Below are positions 24,539 through 33,659 of a stretch of 61,579 nt of DNA, one piece after another (within the stretch, counting starts at the first letter, position 1; each line of letters opens with the position of its first letter). Below the pieces are notes generated by a model. It searched no databases, had not been told where the DNA came from, and was given only the letters and a program-made list of their open reading frames with translations. The stretch spans positions 1 to 61,579 of the forward strand of contig SIRX01000150.1 in assembly GCA_004563715.1 (NCBI GenBank), written 5' to 3'. The stretch is from Actinomycetota bacterium. Lineage in GTDB: Bacteria; Actinomycetota; Rubrobacteria; Rubrobacterales; Rubrobacteraceae. The position numbers and the translations under genes are program-made.

Positions 24539-26005
24539 CTATCCGGCTTCCGGCAACGACAGGATTACGGTCTTCAACTCGGTGAGGGCTTCCATGGCGT
24601 ACCGGCCCCCGACTCGTCCGAGGCCCGAGAGGGAGCCGGACCGGCCGCCGAACGGCAGGTGGCTCTCCCAGTGGTTGGTCGTGGCGTTGACGTTTACCCA
24701 CCCGCTCCGCGCCGACTCGGCGAAGCGCAGGCCCCGGGCGAGGTCCCTCGTGAACACCGCGGAGAGCAGCCCGTAGGGTGAGGAGTTGATAATGCGCAGC
24801 GCCTCGGAGTCGTCCCGGATGGCCGTGACCGGGACCACGGGCCCGAAGGTCTCCTCTTCGGCGACCAGCATCCCCCCGGTAACGCCGTCGAGCACGGTCG
24901 GCTCGTAGTAGAGCCGGGTGGGGAAGCCTCCGGCCCGGCCCCCGCCGGAGAGGAGACGCGCCCCCTTCTCCACCGCATCGGCCACGTGCCGGTCCATCTT
25001 CCCTGCGGTCTCCTCGTTGTTGAGCGGGCCGAGCGTGGTTTCCGGGTCGAACGGGTCGCCGAGGCGTATCCGTCGCCTGGCCGCTGAGCTCAGGTGTTCG
25101 AGAAAGGCGTCTTGCACCCTCTCCTGCACGAGAAAGCGCTCCCCGGCGGTGCAGCTCTGGCCGGCGCACAGGAAAGCCGCCGTGAGGCTGGCCTCCGCCG
25201 CGGCTTCGAGGTCGGCGTCTTCGAGGACCACCAGCGGCCCGTTGCCGCCCATCTCCAGCAGCAGCGCCTTGCCCGCCGCCCGGGCCGCAACCTTGCGCCC
25301 GGCCTCCACCGACCCTATAAACGCCACCGCCTGCGTGCCGGGGTTGGCGGCGATCTCGTCGCCTACGACAGAGCCGGGCCCGGTGACGACGTTGAAGACG
25401 CCGGGGGGCAACTCCGCGTCCGCGATGCACCGGGCCAGCTCCAGGGAGCAGACGGGGGTGGCGGAGGCGGGTGCCCAGACGACGGCGTTGCCGGCGGCCA
25501 GGGCTGGTGCGAGCGCCTCGGCGGGCATGGTGTACGGCCAGTTCCAGGGGGTTATGACGCCGACCACCCCGAGCGGGACCCGGTAGAGTAGAACCCGCTT
25601 CCCGGCGTCCACCGAGGGCGGCATCGCGCCGCCGAGGCGCACCGCGTCGGCGGCGGCCATCTCGAAGTACTCGACCAGCTCGTCCACCTCATCGTAGGAC
25701 TCGGCGTGCAGCGGCTTGCCCTGGTCGAGCGTCAGCGTCCGGGCCAGCTCGTCGCGGCGCTCCAGGATTGTCTCTGCTACCCGCTCCATCGCGGCGGCCC
25801 GCTCGAAGGCCGAGCGAGCCGCCCAGACGGGCTGGGCTTCGTTCGCAGCTGCGATGGCCCGGCGGACGTCGTCCTGGGTGCCCGCGGGCACGGCCCCGAT
25901 CACTTCTCCGGTCGCCGGGCTAACGGCCTCAGTCCGGGCCCCGGACTCCGTCCCGGACCATTCGCCTGCGACGTACATGTCGTAGTGCTTTGCCTTTGTT
26001 TCCAT
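24539..26005 (-). CDS. NAD(P)-dependent aldehyde dehydrogenase
   Basis: 488 residues from the ATG at 26005, which overlaps the stop of the alcohol dehydrogenase gene (TGATG). Aldehyde dehydrogenase motifs: TPWNWPYTMPAEALAPALAAGNAVVW, the general base Glu in LLEMGGNGPLVV, and the catalytic Cys in FLCAGQSCTAGERF, followed by a C-terminal EEETFGPVVPV. It oxidises an aldehyde to the acid. As the last gene of a coupled trio with an alcohol dehydrogenase and a sulfatase homologue, it probably takes the aldehyde made by that dehydrogenase. Confidence 0.93.
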   Translation of the reverse strand: METKAKHYDMYVAGEWSGTESGARTEAVSPATGEVIGAVPAGTQDDVRRAIAAANEAQPVWAARSAFERAAAMERVAETILERRDELARTLTLDQGKPLHAESYDEVDELVEYFEMAAADAVRLGGAMPPSVDAGKRVLLYRVPLGVVGVITPWNWPYTMPAEALAPALAAGNAVVWAPASATPVCSLELARCIADAELPPGVFNVVTGPGSVVGDEIAANPGTQAVAFIGSVEAGRKVAARAAGKALLLEMGGNGPLVVLEDADLEAAAEASLTAAFLCAGQSCTAGERFLVQERVQDAFLEHLSSAARRRIRLGDPFDPETTLGPLNNEETAGKMDRHVADAVEKGARLLSGGGRAGGFPTRLYYEPTVLDGVTGGMLVAEEETFGPVVPVTAIRDDSEALRIINSSPYGLLSAVFTRDLARGLRFAESARSGWVNVNATTNHWESHLPFGGRSGSLSGLGRVGGRYAMEALTELKTVILSLPEAG

Positions 26006-27174
26006 CACTTCCCCCAGGAAAAGACGTTGCGGTAAATCTCCTCGTAGTCTGCGGTCGTGACCTCGCGCGGGTTCCCTACCGTCTGCGGGTCCTCGAAGGC
26101 TATCCTGGCGAGCAGGGGGATCTCCTCCTCCGAGAAGCCGAGCTCCTCCATCGTGGGTATCCCCACGTCCTCGGTAAGCCGGTACAGCTCCTCGATCCCG
26201 GCCTGCGCCGCCTCCAGCGGCGGGAGCCCGTGAACGTCGGCGCCGAGGGCCTGGGCGATCCTCGCGTACCGCTCGGGGGCCGCCGGGGCGTTGAACTCGC
26301 AGACCGGGCCGAGCACCCGGGCGGTGAGCGCCCCGTGCGGGCAGTCGTGGACGCCGCCGGCCGACTGGCTCATGGCGTGGGCCGCGCCCGCGCTCTCCGT
26401 GCCGTAGGCGAGCCCGCCGAAGGTGGCCGCGTGGGCCATGTTGGTGCGGGCTTCGAGGTTGGACCCGTCCTCATGGGCTATCCGCAGCCACCTCGCGGTA
26501 AGCTCGATGGCGGCGAGGGCCACGGCGTCGTTGAACGGCTGGTGGTAGTCGCAGGTGTAGCACTCGATGCCGTGCGAGAGCGCGTCCATCCCCGTGGCGG
26601 CGGTGATCGCCGGCGGCAGCCCGAGGGTTAGCTCCGGGTCCACGAGCGCCACGTGCGCCCCGATAAGCGGCGTGCCCCCGACGTTGAACTTGATGCCGCG
26701 CTTGTGGTCCGTGATGACCGCCCAGAGCGTTACCTCGCTCCCGGTTCCGGCCGTGGTCGGCACCGTGACGAGCGGCGGCACTCGGCGGGTCACGGGCTTG
26801 CCGCCGTACTCGTAGTCCAGGATGGACCCGCCGTTGGACACCTCGACGCCGACGCCCTTGGCGGTGTCCATCGAGCTGCCGCCGCCGAGGGCCACGAGCC
26901 CGTCGCACCCCGCCGCCCGGTAGGCGAGGCCCGCTTCGCCCACGAGCTTCACGTCCGGGTTGGCCCGGACGCCGTCGAAGACCACGGCGTTCTCCAGGTA
27001 CTGTAGCGCCCGGTCGGCGAGCCCGGCGGCGACCACGCCGCCGTCGGTGACGAGCAACGGCTTCGTCACCCCCAGCTCCCGCGCCAGCTCACCCAGGCGG
27101 GAGACGGCCCCCGGCCCGTGCACCATCCGGGTCGGTACCTCGACGGTACGGACGGTCTCGACCTCCACGTTCAT
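26005..27174 (-). CDS. Iron-containing alcohol dehydrogenase
   Basis: 389 residues from the ATG at 27174, overlapping the sulfatase stop (ATGA). Group III signatures: the NAD loop GGGSSMDTAKG at about 92-102, PTTAGTGSEVT, and the metal site Asp in ATGMDALSHGIECY plus His in MSQSAGGVHDCPHGALTA. The last has a PHG pair like the metal-binding His of this family. It interconverts an alcohol and an aldehyde or ketone. It is coupled by overlapping codons to both neighbours, so the three products are needed together. Confidence 0.93.
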   Translation of the reverse strand: MNVEVETVRTVEVPTRMVHGPGAVSRLGELARELGVTKPLLVTDGGVVAAGLADRALQYLENAVVFDGVRANPDVKLVGEAGLAYRAAGCDGLVALGGGSSMDTAKGVGVEVSNGGSILDYEYGGKPVTRRVPPLVTVPTTAGTGSEVTLWAVITDHKRGIKFNVGGTPLIGAHVALVDPELTLGLPPAITAATGMDALSHGIECYTCDYHQPFNDAVALAAIELTARWLRIAHEDGSNLEARTNMAHAATFGGLAYGTESAGAAHAMSQSAGGVHDCPHGALTARVLGPVCEFNAPAAPERYARIAQALGADVHGLPPLEAAQAGIEELYRLTEDVGIPTMEELGFSEEEIPLLARIAFEDPQTVGNPREVTTADYEEIYRNVFSWGK

Positions 27175-28670
27175 CCGGCCTCCTCTCTGAGGTCTTCCCA
27201 ACCTTCCACGTCCGGCACGCCCATCGGGACACCGGGCTCGTCCCGGAAGTAGCCCGGCGCGAACCTCCGCAGGGCTTTCTCGCGGGGTTTTACGTACGCC
27301 TCCGGTGTTCCCTGCTGCCGCAGGAAGGCGATGGCCGCCTCGCCCAGGGCGGCTCCCTCCCCGATACGGCCGTCCCACACGTTCGACTGCTCACGCGGGT
27401 CCTCCATCAGGTCGTAGAGCTCGGGTGCGTGGGAGGGGCCGCCCAGGAGCAGGGTCCGCTCCGGCGTGGTGACCGTGAGCGGCATGTAGCTGGCGATGCG
27501 CCGGCGCCGGGAGTCGATCGCGGTGGTGAACTCGCCCTCCGCGAAGTACAGCGGCCAGGAGCTGACCACGAACGGCCGGTGCTCGGCCCTCTCGCCCCGG
27601 ATCACGCCGGCGAACGATTCGCCCTGCATGGGCAGCGGCCGCTCCAGGCCCGCCAACTCCAGGACCGTGGGCGTCAGGTCCGGCGCGGTGGTCATCGCCT
27701 GCCGGCGCCCCGGAGAAACGCCCGGGACCCGCGCGATCAGGGGCACGTTCGTTAGCTCCCGGTACAGCGGCGAAGGGGCGACGGTGAGCAGCCACGACCG
27801 GCTCAGCCACTCGGGGACCACCGAGCCCTCGGAGATGACGGCGTCGTTGTCGTTGATCCACTCGGCCTTGCCAAAGTAGCCGTGCTCCCCGAAGTAGAAG
27901 CCGTGGTCGGAGAGGAAGAAGACTATCGTGTCGTCCCTGAGCCCCAGCACGTCTAGCTTGTTCAGGAGCCGTCCGACCCAGAGGTCCACCATCGTCACCT
28001 CGCCGCAATAGGTGTCGTGGGCGAGCCGCACGTCTTCCTCGGTAAGCCCGGCCTCCCTATACCGGCCGTAGGCCGGGTAGATCCGGCGCCCCCCGTAATC
28101 CGGCCGGTACAGCGCGGTGTAGTACTCCGGCGCGTCCCAGGGCTCGTGCGGGTCCCAGGTGTCCACGTAGAGGAAGAACGGCTCTCTATAATGCCGCTCC
28201 AGCCAGCGCTCGGCCTCCGTGACCGTGCGCGCCACGAGCCGATCTCCTTCTTCCCGCCACGTCGAGCGGTAGTCCGAGCGCTCGTGCGGCCGCGTGTCGT
28301 CTCCCTGGCCCCGGACCCAGATAAAGTCGTCGAAGCCCCGGTCGTAGCCGAACCCCCCCCGGATAAAGTACGGGGTGTCCACGACGCCCATCGTCACGTA
28401 GCCGGCCTCGGAGAGCAGGCCCGGCAGGGTCGGCAGGTGGGCCGGCAACGGCTCCCACCCCATGAAAGTGTAGGAGAAGTTTCCCGTCAGGATGTCCGCC
28501 CGGGCGGGCATCGTGGGGAAAGAGGAGATCACATACCGGTCGAAGACGACCGCCGAGCGCGCGAAGGCGTCGAGGTTCGGGGTGCGTATCCGCGGGTTTC
28601 TGTAAGCCCCCAGGTGGTCGCGCCGGAAGGTGTCGGAGACTATTACCAGGATGTTCGGACGAGCTACCAT
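27171..28670 (-). CDS. Sulfatase-family (alkaline phosphatase superfamily) hydrolase with Thr at the nucleophile position
   Basis: 499 residues, no signal peptide. Superfamily motifs: NILVIVSDTFRRDHLGAY at the N terminus with a metal Asp, DTWDPHEPW, and LSDHGFYFGEHGYFGK with the metal Asp/His. The position that carries the modified Cys (or Ser) in true sulfatases (CxPxR) is here TMPAR, with Thr53. Thr is the nucleophile in phosphodiesterase branches of the superfamily, so this may be a phosphodiester, phosphonate or other ester hydrolase rather than a sulfatase. AAGGAGGG precedes the ATG. It is the first gene of a coupled trio with alcohol and aldehyde dehydrogenases. Confidence 0.88.
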   Translation of the reverse strand: MVARPNILVIVSDTFRRDHLGAYRNPRIRTPNLDAFARSAVVFDRYVISSFPTMPARADILTGNFSYTFMGWEPLPAHLPTLPGLLSEAGYVTMGVVDTPYFIRGGFGYDRGFDDFIWVRGQGDDTRPHERSDYRSTWREEGDRLVARTVTEAERWLERHYREPFFLYVDTWDPHEPWDAPEYYTALYRPDYGGRRIYPAYGRYREAGLTEEDVRLAHDTYCGEVTMVDLWVGRLLNKLDVLGLRDDTIVFFLSDHGFYFGEHGYFGKAEWINDNDAVISEGSVVPEWLSRSWLLTVAPSPLYRELTNVPLIARVPGVSPGRRQAMTTAPDLTPTVLELAGLERPLPMQGESFAGVIRGERAEHRPFVVSSWPLYFAEGEFTTAIDSRRRRIASYMPLTVTTPERTLLLGGPSHAPELYDLMEDPREQSNVWDGRIGEGAALGEAAIAFLRQQGTPEAYVKPREKALRRFAPGYFRDEPGVPMGVPDVEGWEDLREEAG

Positions 28671-29196
28671 GCATAGCCCTCCTTCTCGTTATGCTTTTTT
28701 CTCGCTGCTAGTCCGTGTGTCCGAAAGAGATGATGCTGGGAGGCGCGCGGCGGCCCGCCCGGTACTGGCCGCCTTCCTGGCGTCCCTGGTCGCCGGGAGC
28801 GCCGTCGTCCCGCTCCCGCGCGCAACCTATACGCCGGATGCCGGAGAACCCACTCGGTGGATACAACCGTGAGCTACAAAGCCCCGAGACCCCGCGCGGG
28901 CCTTTTATCCAGCTCTCTGCGGAGAGAAGAAATTTGTTATCCCGCAGCCAGCCGGCCCCGCCCCGGAGAGACCGAGCCGAGACCGCCACCCGGGATCACC
29001 CTCTGTTGCGCAATACAACAATGTTTCTCATACAAAAACAAGTACCACATGATACTTGTTTCGTCAACGGGCTGGCGGCGAAATTTTCGGGTGTCGCCCC
29101 GGTGGCGCGTTGCGTCTGGGCCGGGGGTGGTTGGGTTATCCTTGTTCTGTCGGGTCTTTCGCCGGGCTTCGCCGGGGGAGTTGGTCTGGAGGTTTT
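28671..29196. other. 526-base divergent regulatory region
   Basis: This lies between the sulfatase-homologue operon (minus) and the GH31 gene (plus). It holds a perfect 8-bp inverted repeat (29037-29060) and a TTGCGCAA palindrome (29006-29013) in an AT-richer patch at about 29005-29075. I see no gene with a ribosome-binding site in the rest. Confidence 0.5.
29037..29060. promoter_or_regulatory. Inverted-repeat operator candidate before the GH31 gene
   Basis: AACAAGTA and TACTTGTT are perfectly complementary with an 8-base spacer, 137 bases before the GH31 start. Size and symmetry fit a GntR- or LacI-type site. No regulator gene is adjacent. Confidence 0.45.
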
Positions 29197-31455
29197 GTGA
29201 GGTCGAGCAGGTGGGTTGTTGTCTGGGCCGCCATGATCTTCTGCGCGGTAGCCGTGTACGTGGTGTTGGGGGGGGCGGGAGGGATAGCTGCGGGCTCTCT
29301 GGTTTCGGTGGACCCGGGCGTGGCCGGAGCTTACCGGGTCGGCGAGTTCGTGGTGACCCTGAACGAAGGCGATGCCGGAGCCGTTATCAGGGTCGTCCGC
29401 CACGACCAGCCGGGACGGACGCTCTGGCGGAGCATCCCAGGGCAAAGTTTCGTGACGGCGGCGCGGGGGCAGGAGAGCGTCCGGGATTCCCACGCCCACT
29501 TCACCGTGGAGGATGAGATCGAAGAGCGGCTGATCGACCAGAGCGTGGACCGGATAGAGGAGGGAGGAGAGGAACTGGTTATATCCGGGCGGCTCGCCGG
29601 CGGGGAAGAAGCGGCTGGCTACACGCTCTCGTTCGCACCCGCTTCCGACGGTCGGCTCCTCTTCGTGGCCGAGGTCGAAGAACCGTACAACCGGGTGTAC
29701 CTGACCTACGCTTCCTCGTCCGGGGAACGCTTTTTCGGCTTCGGAACCCAGTACACGTACTTCGATCTCAAGGGCCGGAAGGTACCCATCTTCGTCCAGG
29801 AGCAGGGCATAGGACGGGGGGCGCAGCCCATCACGCTGGCCGCCGACCTGCAAGCCGGGGCCGGCGGCGACTGGCACACCAGCTACGCCCTCGCGCCGCA
29901 CTACATCACCAGCGAGTTACGGTCGCTGTTCCTGGAGAACTACGAGTACTCGGCGTTCGACCTGCGGGACGAGGATCTGGTCCAGGTGGAGGTGTTCTCC
30001 GGCCGGATGGCGGGCCAGATCGTCGCGGGAGACTCGCCCGCCGAGCTGATAGAAGCGTACACGGAGTACGCTGGCCGGATGCCCCCGCTGCCGGACTGGA
30101 TAGCGAGCGGCGCCGTCGTCGGGGTGCAGGGCGGCACCCGGGAGGCACGCCGCGTCTACGACCGGCTCCGGGCGTTCGATACGCCCGTCGCGGCCCTCTG
30201 GTTGCAGGACTGGGTGGGCCAGCGGGAGACCAGCTTCGGCACCCGGTTGTGGTGGAACTGGGAGCTGGACGAGGACCACTACCCCGGATGGGACCGGCTC
30301 TTGGCCGACCTCGACCGGGACGGGGTGCGGGTAATGAGCTACATCAACCCCTGGCTGGCCGACCCCGCGGAGAAAGGCGGAGCCCGCCGAAGTTTCTTCG
30401 AGGAGGCGGAGCGCGAAGGGTACCTGGTCCAAAACCAGCGGGGTGAGATCTACATGCTGGATCAGACCGACTTCTCCGCCGCCCTCGTGGACCTCACCAA
30501 CCCGGCGGCCCGGGAGTGGATGAAAGACATCCTCAAGGAGGACCTCTTGGGGAGCGGCGTCTCCGGGTGGATGGCGGACTTCGGCGAGGGGTTACCCTAC
30601 GACGCGGTGTTGCATTCGGGGGAGAGCCCCAGGACCTACCACAACCGCTATCCCGAGGAATGGGCAAAGGTGAACCGCGAGGCCGTAGAGGAGGCCGGTC
30701 TCGGGGGAGAAGCCGTCTTCTTCGTCCGGTCCGGGTTTACCAGGAGCCCCGCCTACAGCACCCTGTTCTGGCTCGGGGACCAGATGGTTACCTGGGACGA
30801 ACACGACGGCATAAAGACCGCGGTGGTGGGCCTGCTCTCCAGCGGCATCTCCGGCTACAGCCTCAACCACTCCGACATCGGCGGCTACACCACCATAGAC
30901 AGCTTCCCGCTCCGCTACCACCGCTCCAAGGAGCTACTGCTGCGCTGGACGGAGCTTGCCGCGTTCACGCCCGTGTTCCGCACCCACGAGGGCAACCGGC
31001 CCGGGGTCAACCACCAGGTCCACACCGACGAGGAGACCCTCCGGCACTTCTCCCGCTTCGCGAAGGTCTACGCCGCCTGGGGACCTTACCGGGAGGAGCT
31101 GATGCAGCAGGCCGCCGAGACCGGGCTGCCGGTCGTGCGCCACCCGTTTATCCACTACCCGGACGACCCGGAAGTCTATGGGCTCCGCTACCAGTTCATG
31201 GTCGGGACCGAGTTCATGGTAGCCCCGGTCCTCGACCGGGGGGCCGAGTCGGTCGAGGTGTACCTGCCGGCGGGGCGCTGGGTACACCTGTGGACAGGAG
31301 AGGTTTATGGCTCCGGCGGTACCGGTACGGGCGTTTACGAAACGGTGGAGGCGCCGGTGGGGGAGCCCGCCGTTTTCTACCGGGAGGGCTCGGAGGCCGG
31401 GATACGGCTCCGGACGGAGTTGGAGGGTGGGGACCTTATCGAGCAAGCCGGATAG
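29197..31455 (+). CDS. Exported GH31 glycosidase, probable sulfoquinovosidase (YihQ-like)
   Basis: 752 residues from the GTG at 29197 with GGAGG four bases upstream. An N-terminal hydrophobic segment (about 6-32) indicates export or membrane anchoring. The catalytic nucleophile is Asp461 in GWMADFGE and the acid/base Asp528 in WLGDQ. Measured from these, the residues I recall as sulfoquinovose-binding in E. coli YihQ fall at identical spacing: Gln337 (WLQDW), Arg350 and Trp353 (TRLWWNW), Tyr564 (GGYTT). It should release sulfoquinovose from sulfolipid head groups or related glycosides. YihQ is cytoplasmic, so an exported form is notable. It is divergent from the sulfatase-like/alcohol/aldehyde dehydrogenase operon. 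Confidence 0.85.
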   Translation: MRSSRWVVVWAAMIFCAVAVYVVLGGAGGIAAGSLVSVDPGVAGAYRVGEFVVTLNEGDAGAVIRVVRHDQPGRTLWRSIPGQSFVTAARGQESVRDSHAHFTVEDEIEERLIDQSVDRIEEGGEELVISGRLAGGEEAAGYTLSFAPASDGRLLFVAEVEEPYNRVYLTYASSSGERFFGFGTQYTYFDLKGRKVPIFVQEQGIGRGAQPITLAADLQAGAGGDWHTSYALAPHYITSELRSLFLENYEYSAFDLRDEDLVQVEVFSGRMAGQIVAGDSPAELIEAYTEYAGRMPPLPDWIASGAVVGVQGGTREARRVYDRLRAFDTPVAALWLQDWVGQRETSFGTRLWWNWELDEDHYPGWDRLLADLDRDGVRVMSYINPWLADPAEKGGARRSFFEEAEREGYLVQNQRGEIYMLDQTDFSAALVDLTNPAAREWMKDILKEDLLGSGVSGWMADFGEGLPYDAVLHSGESPRTYHNRYPEEWAKVNREAVEEAGLGGEAVFFVRSGFTRSPAYSTLFWLGDQMVTWDEHDGIKTAVVGLLSSGISGYSLNHSDIGGYTTIDSFPLRYHRSKELLLRWTELAAFTPVFRTHEGNRPGVNHQVHTDEETLRHFSRFAKVYAAWGPYREELMQQAAETGLPVVRHPFIHYPDDPEVYGLRYQFMVGTEFMVAPVLDRGAESVEVYLPAGRWVHLWTGEVYGSGGTGTGVYETVEAPVGEPAVFYREGSEAGIRLRTELEGGDLIEQAG

Positions 31456-31457
31456 TG

Positions 31458-33413
31458 CTAGGGAAGCGGAATCGTCACCGTAACCGAGGTCCCTTTGTTC
31501 GGCTCGCTCCAGCTTCCGAGTTCGCCCCCCAGGGCCAGGGCTCGCTCCCGCATACCGGAACGCCCAGTGCCTTCGGGGGTAGCGCTCGGATCGAAACCCC
31601 GCCCGTCGTCGGAAACGCGGACCCGCAACTCGTTGCCGCTGCCGCTCAAGACTACGCTGGCGTGATGGGCGCCGGAATGACGGCGGACGTTGACCAGGGC
31701 TTCCTGTACGATGCGCAAAAGCTCCCGGCTTACCGGCTCGGGGATGTCTTGCGGGAACTCTGCTTCCACGCGCAGGGTTAGTTCGCACTCCGGGATCAAC
31801 TGCCGGTTGTACTCCACCAGCGACTGTACCTCGCGTATCAGCGGCTTCCCGCTATCCCGGCGCAGGTCGTAGATGGTCTCGCGCAGTCCGGCTATCGCCT
31901 GCCGAAGGGCGTCGAGCGCCGCCTCGACCCCGTTTTCCTGCGCCGCCGCGGGTTCCTGTTCGATCTGGACGGCCTGTATCGTTTGCAGGGCGCCTGAGAT
32001 GTCCTGCAACACCAGGTCGTGCAGGTCACGGGCGATCCGCCGCCGCTCGCCCTCCCGGATCTCCAGCAGCGCCTCTTCGGCCCGCTTGCGTCCGGTGAGG
32101 TCTACCCCTTGCGCGAAGATGCCAGAGATTGACCCGTCGGCATCGCGCAGGGGCTGGTACACGAAGTCCACGTAGCGCTCCTCGAGCGGTTGGCCGGGTT
32201 GCCGCTGGAGCATGATGCGCTCGTCAGCCCCGACGAACGTCTTTCCCGTTCGGTACACGCGGTCCAGGATCTCGAAAAAGCCCTGCCCTTCGACTTCCGG
32301 GAGGGCTTCCCGCATCGGCTTTCCGAGAACGTTCCGGTTGCCGACGAGCTTGAGGTAGAGATCGTTGGCCCGCTCGATGACGTGCTCCGGCCCTCGCAAG
32401 ACGCACATGAGCGAAGGGGCTTCGTTGAATATATCCGCGAGTCGCTGGCGCTCAGCCTGCACCTCTCTCAGCAGGCGCTCGCGCTCTTTTCCAGCCTGTA
32501 TGCGCTCGGTGATGTCCTGGACCACGCCGATAGCGAACTGCCGGTCTGTCTCGGAGGCCTGCACCAGAAAGCGTGTCAGGCGTCCCCAGACCACCTGGCC
32601 GTTTTTGCGTACGTAGCGTTTCTCTAGCTCGTAGGAGTCGCGTTCTCCAGCCACCAGCTCCCGGTAGAGGCGCCTGTCCGCCCCCGCATCTTCGGGGTGG
32701 GTTCTCTCGCTGAAGTGCGTGTCGAAGAGTTGTTGCTCGTCGTAGCCGACCAGCTCTTGCAGCGCCGGGTTGCTGGCTACTATCCGGCCGTCGGGATCGG
32801 CGATGGCTATACCTATTGGCGCCCCCTCGAAGAGCGCCCTGAAGCGCGCCTCGCTTTCTCGAAGCTCCTTTAGCGCCCGGTTGTGCTCGTCTACCAGCGC
32901 CTTACGGGCCTCGAACCCCATAGCGTGCGCCACGGCGATGGAAGCCATGCCGGCCATGACCTGCAGCGCGTGAACATCGTCCTCTCCAAAAGCGCAGGTT
33001 CTGGTAGAGAACACCTGCAAGATCCCCGAGATCCCAGGCCCGCGCCGCAGGGGTGCGACGATTATCGAGCGGACGCCTGCGTGCCGGGCTGCCTCGCGGT
33101 CCACGCGCGCGTCTGTCTCAGCGTCGTCGGAACGCAGGACCTCGCCGCTGCTGAAGCACTCTTCGGAGAGGCTGCTGCCGGCCTCGCGCCGCACATCCAG
33201 ATGGGGGTCTACAGTGCCGCTTCCGGCGCGGTACACGAGTTCGTCTTCCTCGACCAGTGCTATAGTCGCCCCGCAGGCGCCGGTCAGCGCCCGTGTGCGC
33301 CGCACGATGACGGCCATGGTCTTCTCCAGATCAGGCTCAGCGGCCGCAAGCTCCTGCTGTATCGCCAAGATAGACGGGAGGAGTCCGGCTTCGTTGCGGT
33401 GTGTGTTCTCCAT
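31458..33413 (-). CDS. GAF-PAS-PAS sensor histidine kinase (NarL/LuxR-partner type)
   Basis: 651 residues from the ATG at 33413 with GAGGTGA upstream; the frame continues to 33563 without a better start. Order: GAF (about 25-175), PAS 1 (about 185-305), PAS 2 (about 320-440), HisKA_3 dimerisation domain with the phospho-acceptor His in ARDLHDLVLQD, and an HATPase domain with N box LLRIVQEALVNVRRH and G box VSDDGRGFD. There is no membrane segment, so it senses a cytoplasmic ligand or redox state. The usual NarL-type response regulator is not encoded nearby; the neighbours are c-di-GMP genes. Confidence 0.92.
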   Translation of the reverse strand: MENTHRNEAGLLPSILAIQQELAAAEPDLEKTMAVIVRRTRALTGACGATIALVEEDELVYRAGSGTVDPHLDVRREAGSSLSEECFSSGEVLRSDDAETDARVDREAARHAGVRSIIVAPLRRGPGISGILQVFSTRTCAFGEDDVHALQVMAGMASIAVAHAMGFEARKALVDEHNRALKELRESEARFRALFEGAPIGIAIADPDGRIVASNPALQELVGYDEQQLFDTHFSERTHPEDAGADRRLYRELVAGERDSYELEKRYVRKNGQVVWGRLTRFLVQASETDRQFAIGVVQDITERIQAGKERERLLREVQAERQRLADIFNEAPSLMCVLRGPEHVIERANDLYLKLVGNRNVLGKPMREALPEVEGQGFFEILDRVYRTGKTFVGADERIMLQRQPGQPLEERYVDFVYQPLRDADGSISGIFAQGVDLTGRKRAEEALLEIREGERRRIARDLHDLVLQDISGALQTIQAVQIEQEPAAAQENGVEAALDALRQAIAGLRETIYDLRRDSGKPLIREVQSLVEYNRQLIPECELTLRVEAEFPQDIPEPVSRELLRIVQEALVNVRRHSGAHHASVVLSGSGNELRVRVSDDGRGFDPSATPEGTGRSGMRERALALGGELGSWSEPNKGTSVTVTIPLP

Positions 33414-33522
33414 ATACTTCACCTCTTTTGGAGGGTCGTTTGGGGTACGGTGAACCGCCGAAGAATCCCCGCCCGTTACAGGTAGTCTAGCCGGAAACAT
33501 AGTTGAGTTACAGGCCATCTTT

Positions 33523-33536
33523 CTACCAGGTGGTAG
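33523..33536. promoter_or_regulatory. Palindrome upstream of the histidine kinase
   Basis: CTACCA-GG-TGGTAG lies 110 bases before the kinase start, in the gap to the HD-GYP gene. It could be a regulator site; nothing else supports it. Confidence 0.25.
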
Positions 33537-33609
33537 CGCATTCTGTCCAGATAAACCCGGCAAGGGGCTCCAGAAAAAGAGCCATGAGGTACGCGAATGT
33601 AGACGTGTG

Positions 33610-33632
33610 CTCTGGCCGCTCGTCCGCCAGAG
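33610..33632 (-). terminator. Hairpin after the GAF-GGDEF-HD-GYP gene
   Basis: Perfect 7-bp arms (CTCTGGC and GCCAGAG) with a 9-base loop, about 28 bases past the minus-strand stop. No T-run follows on that strand. Confidence 0.4.
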
Positions 33633-33659
33633 GTGGTCCGGGCGGGTTTATGCGCGACC

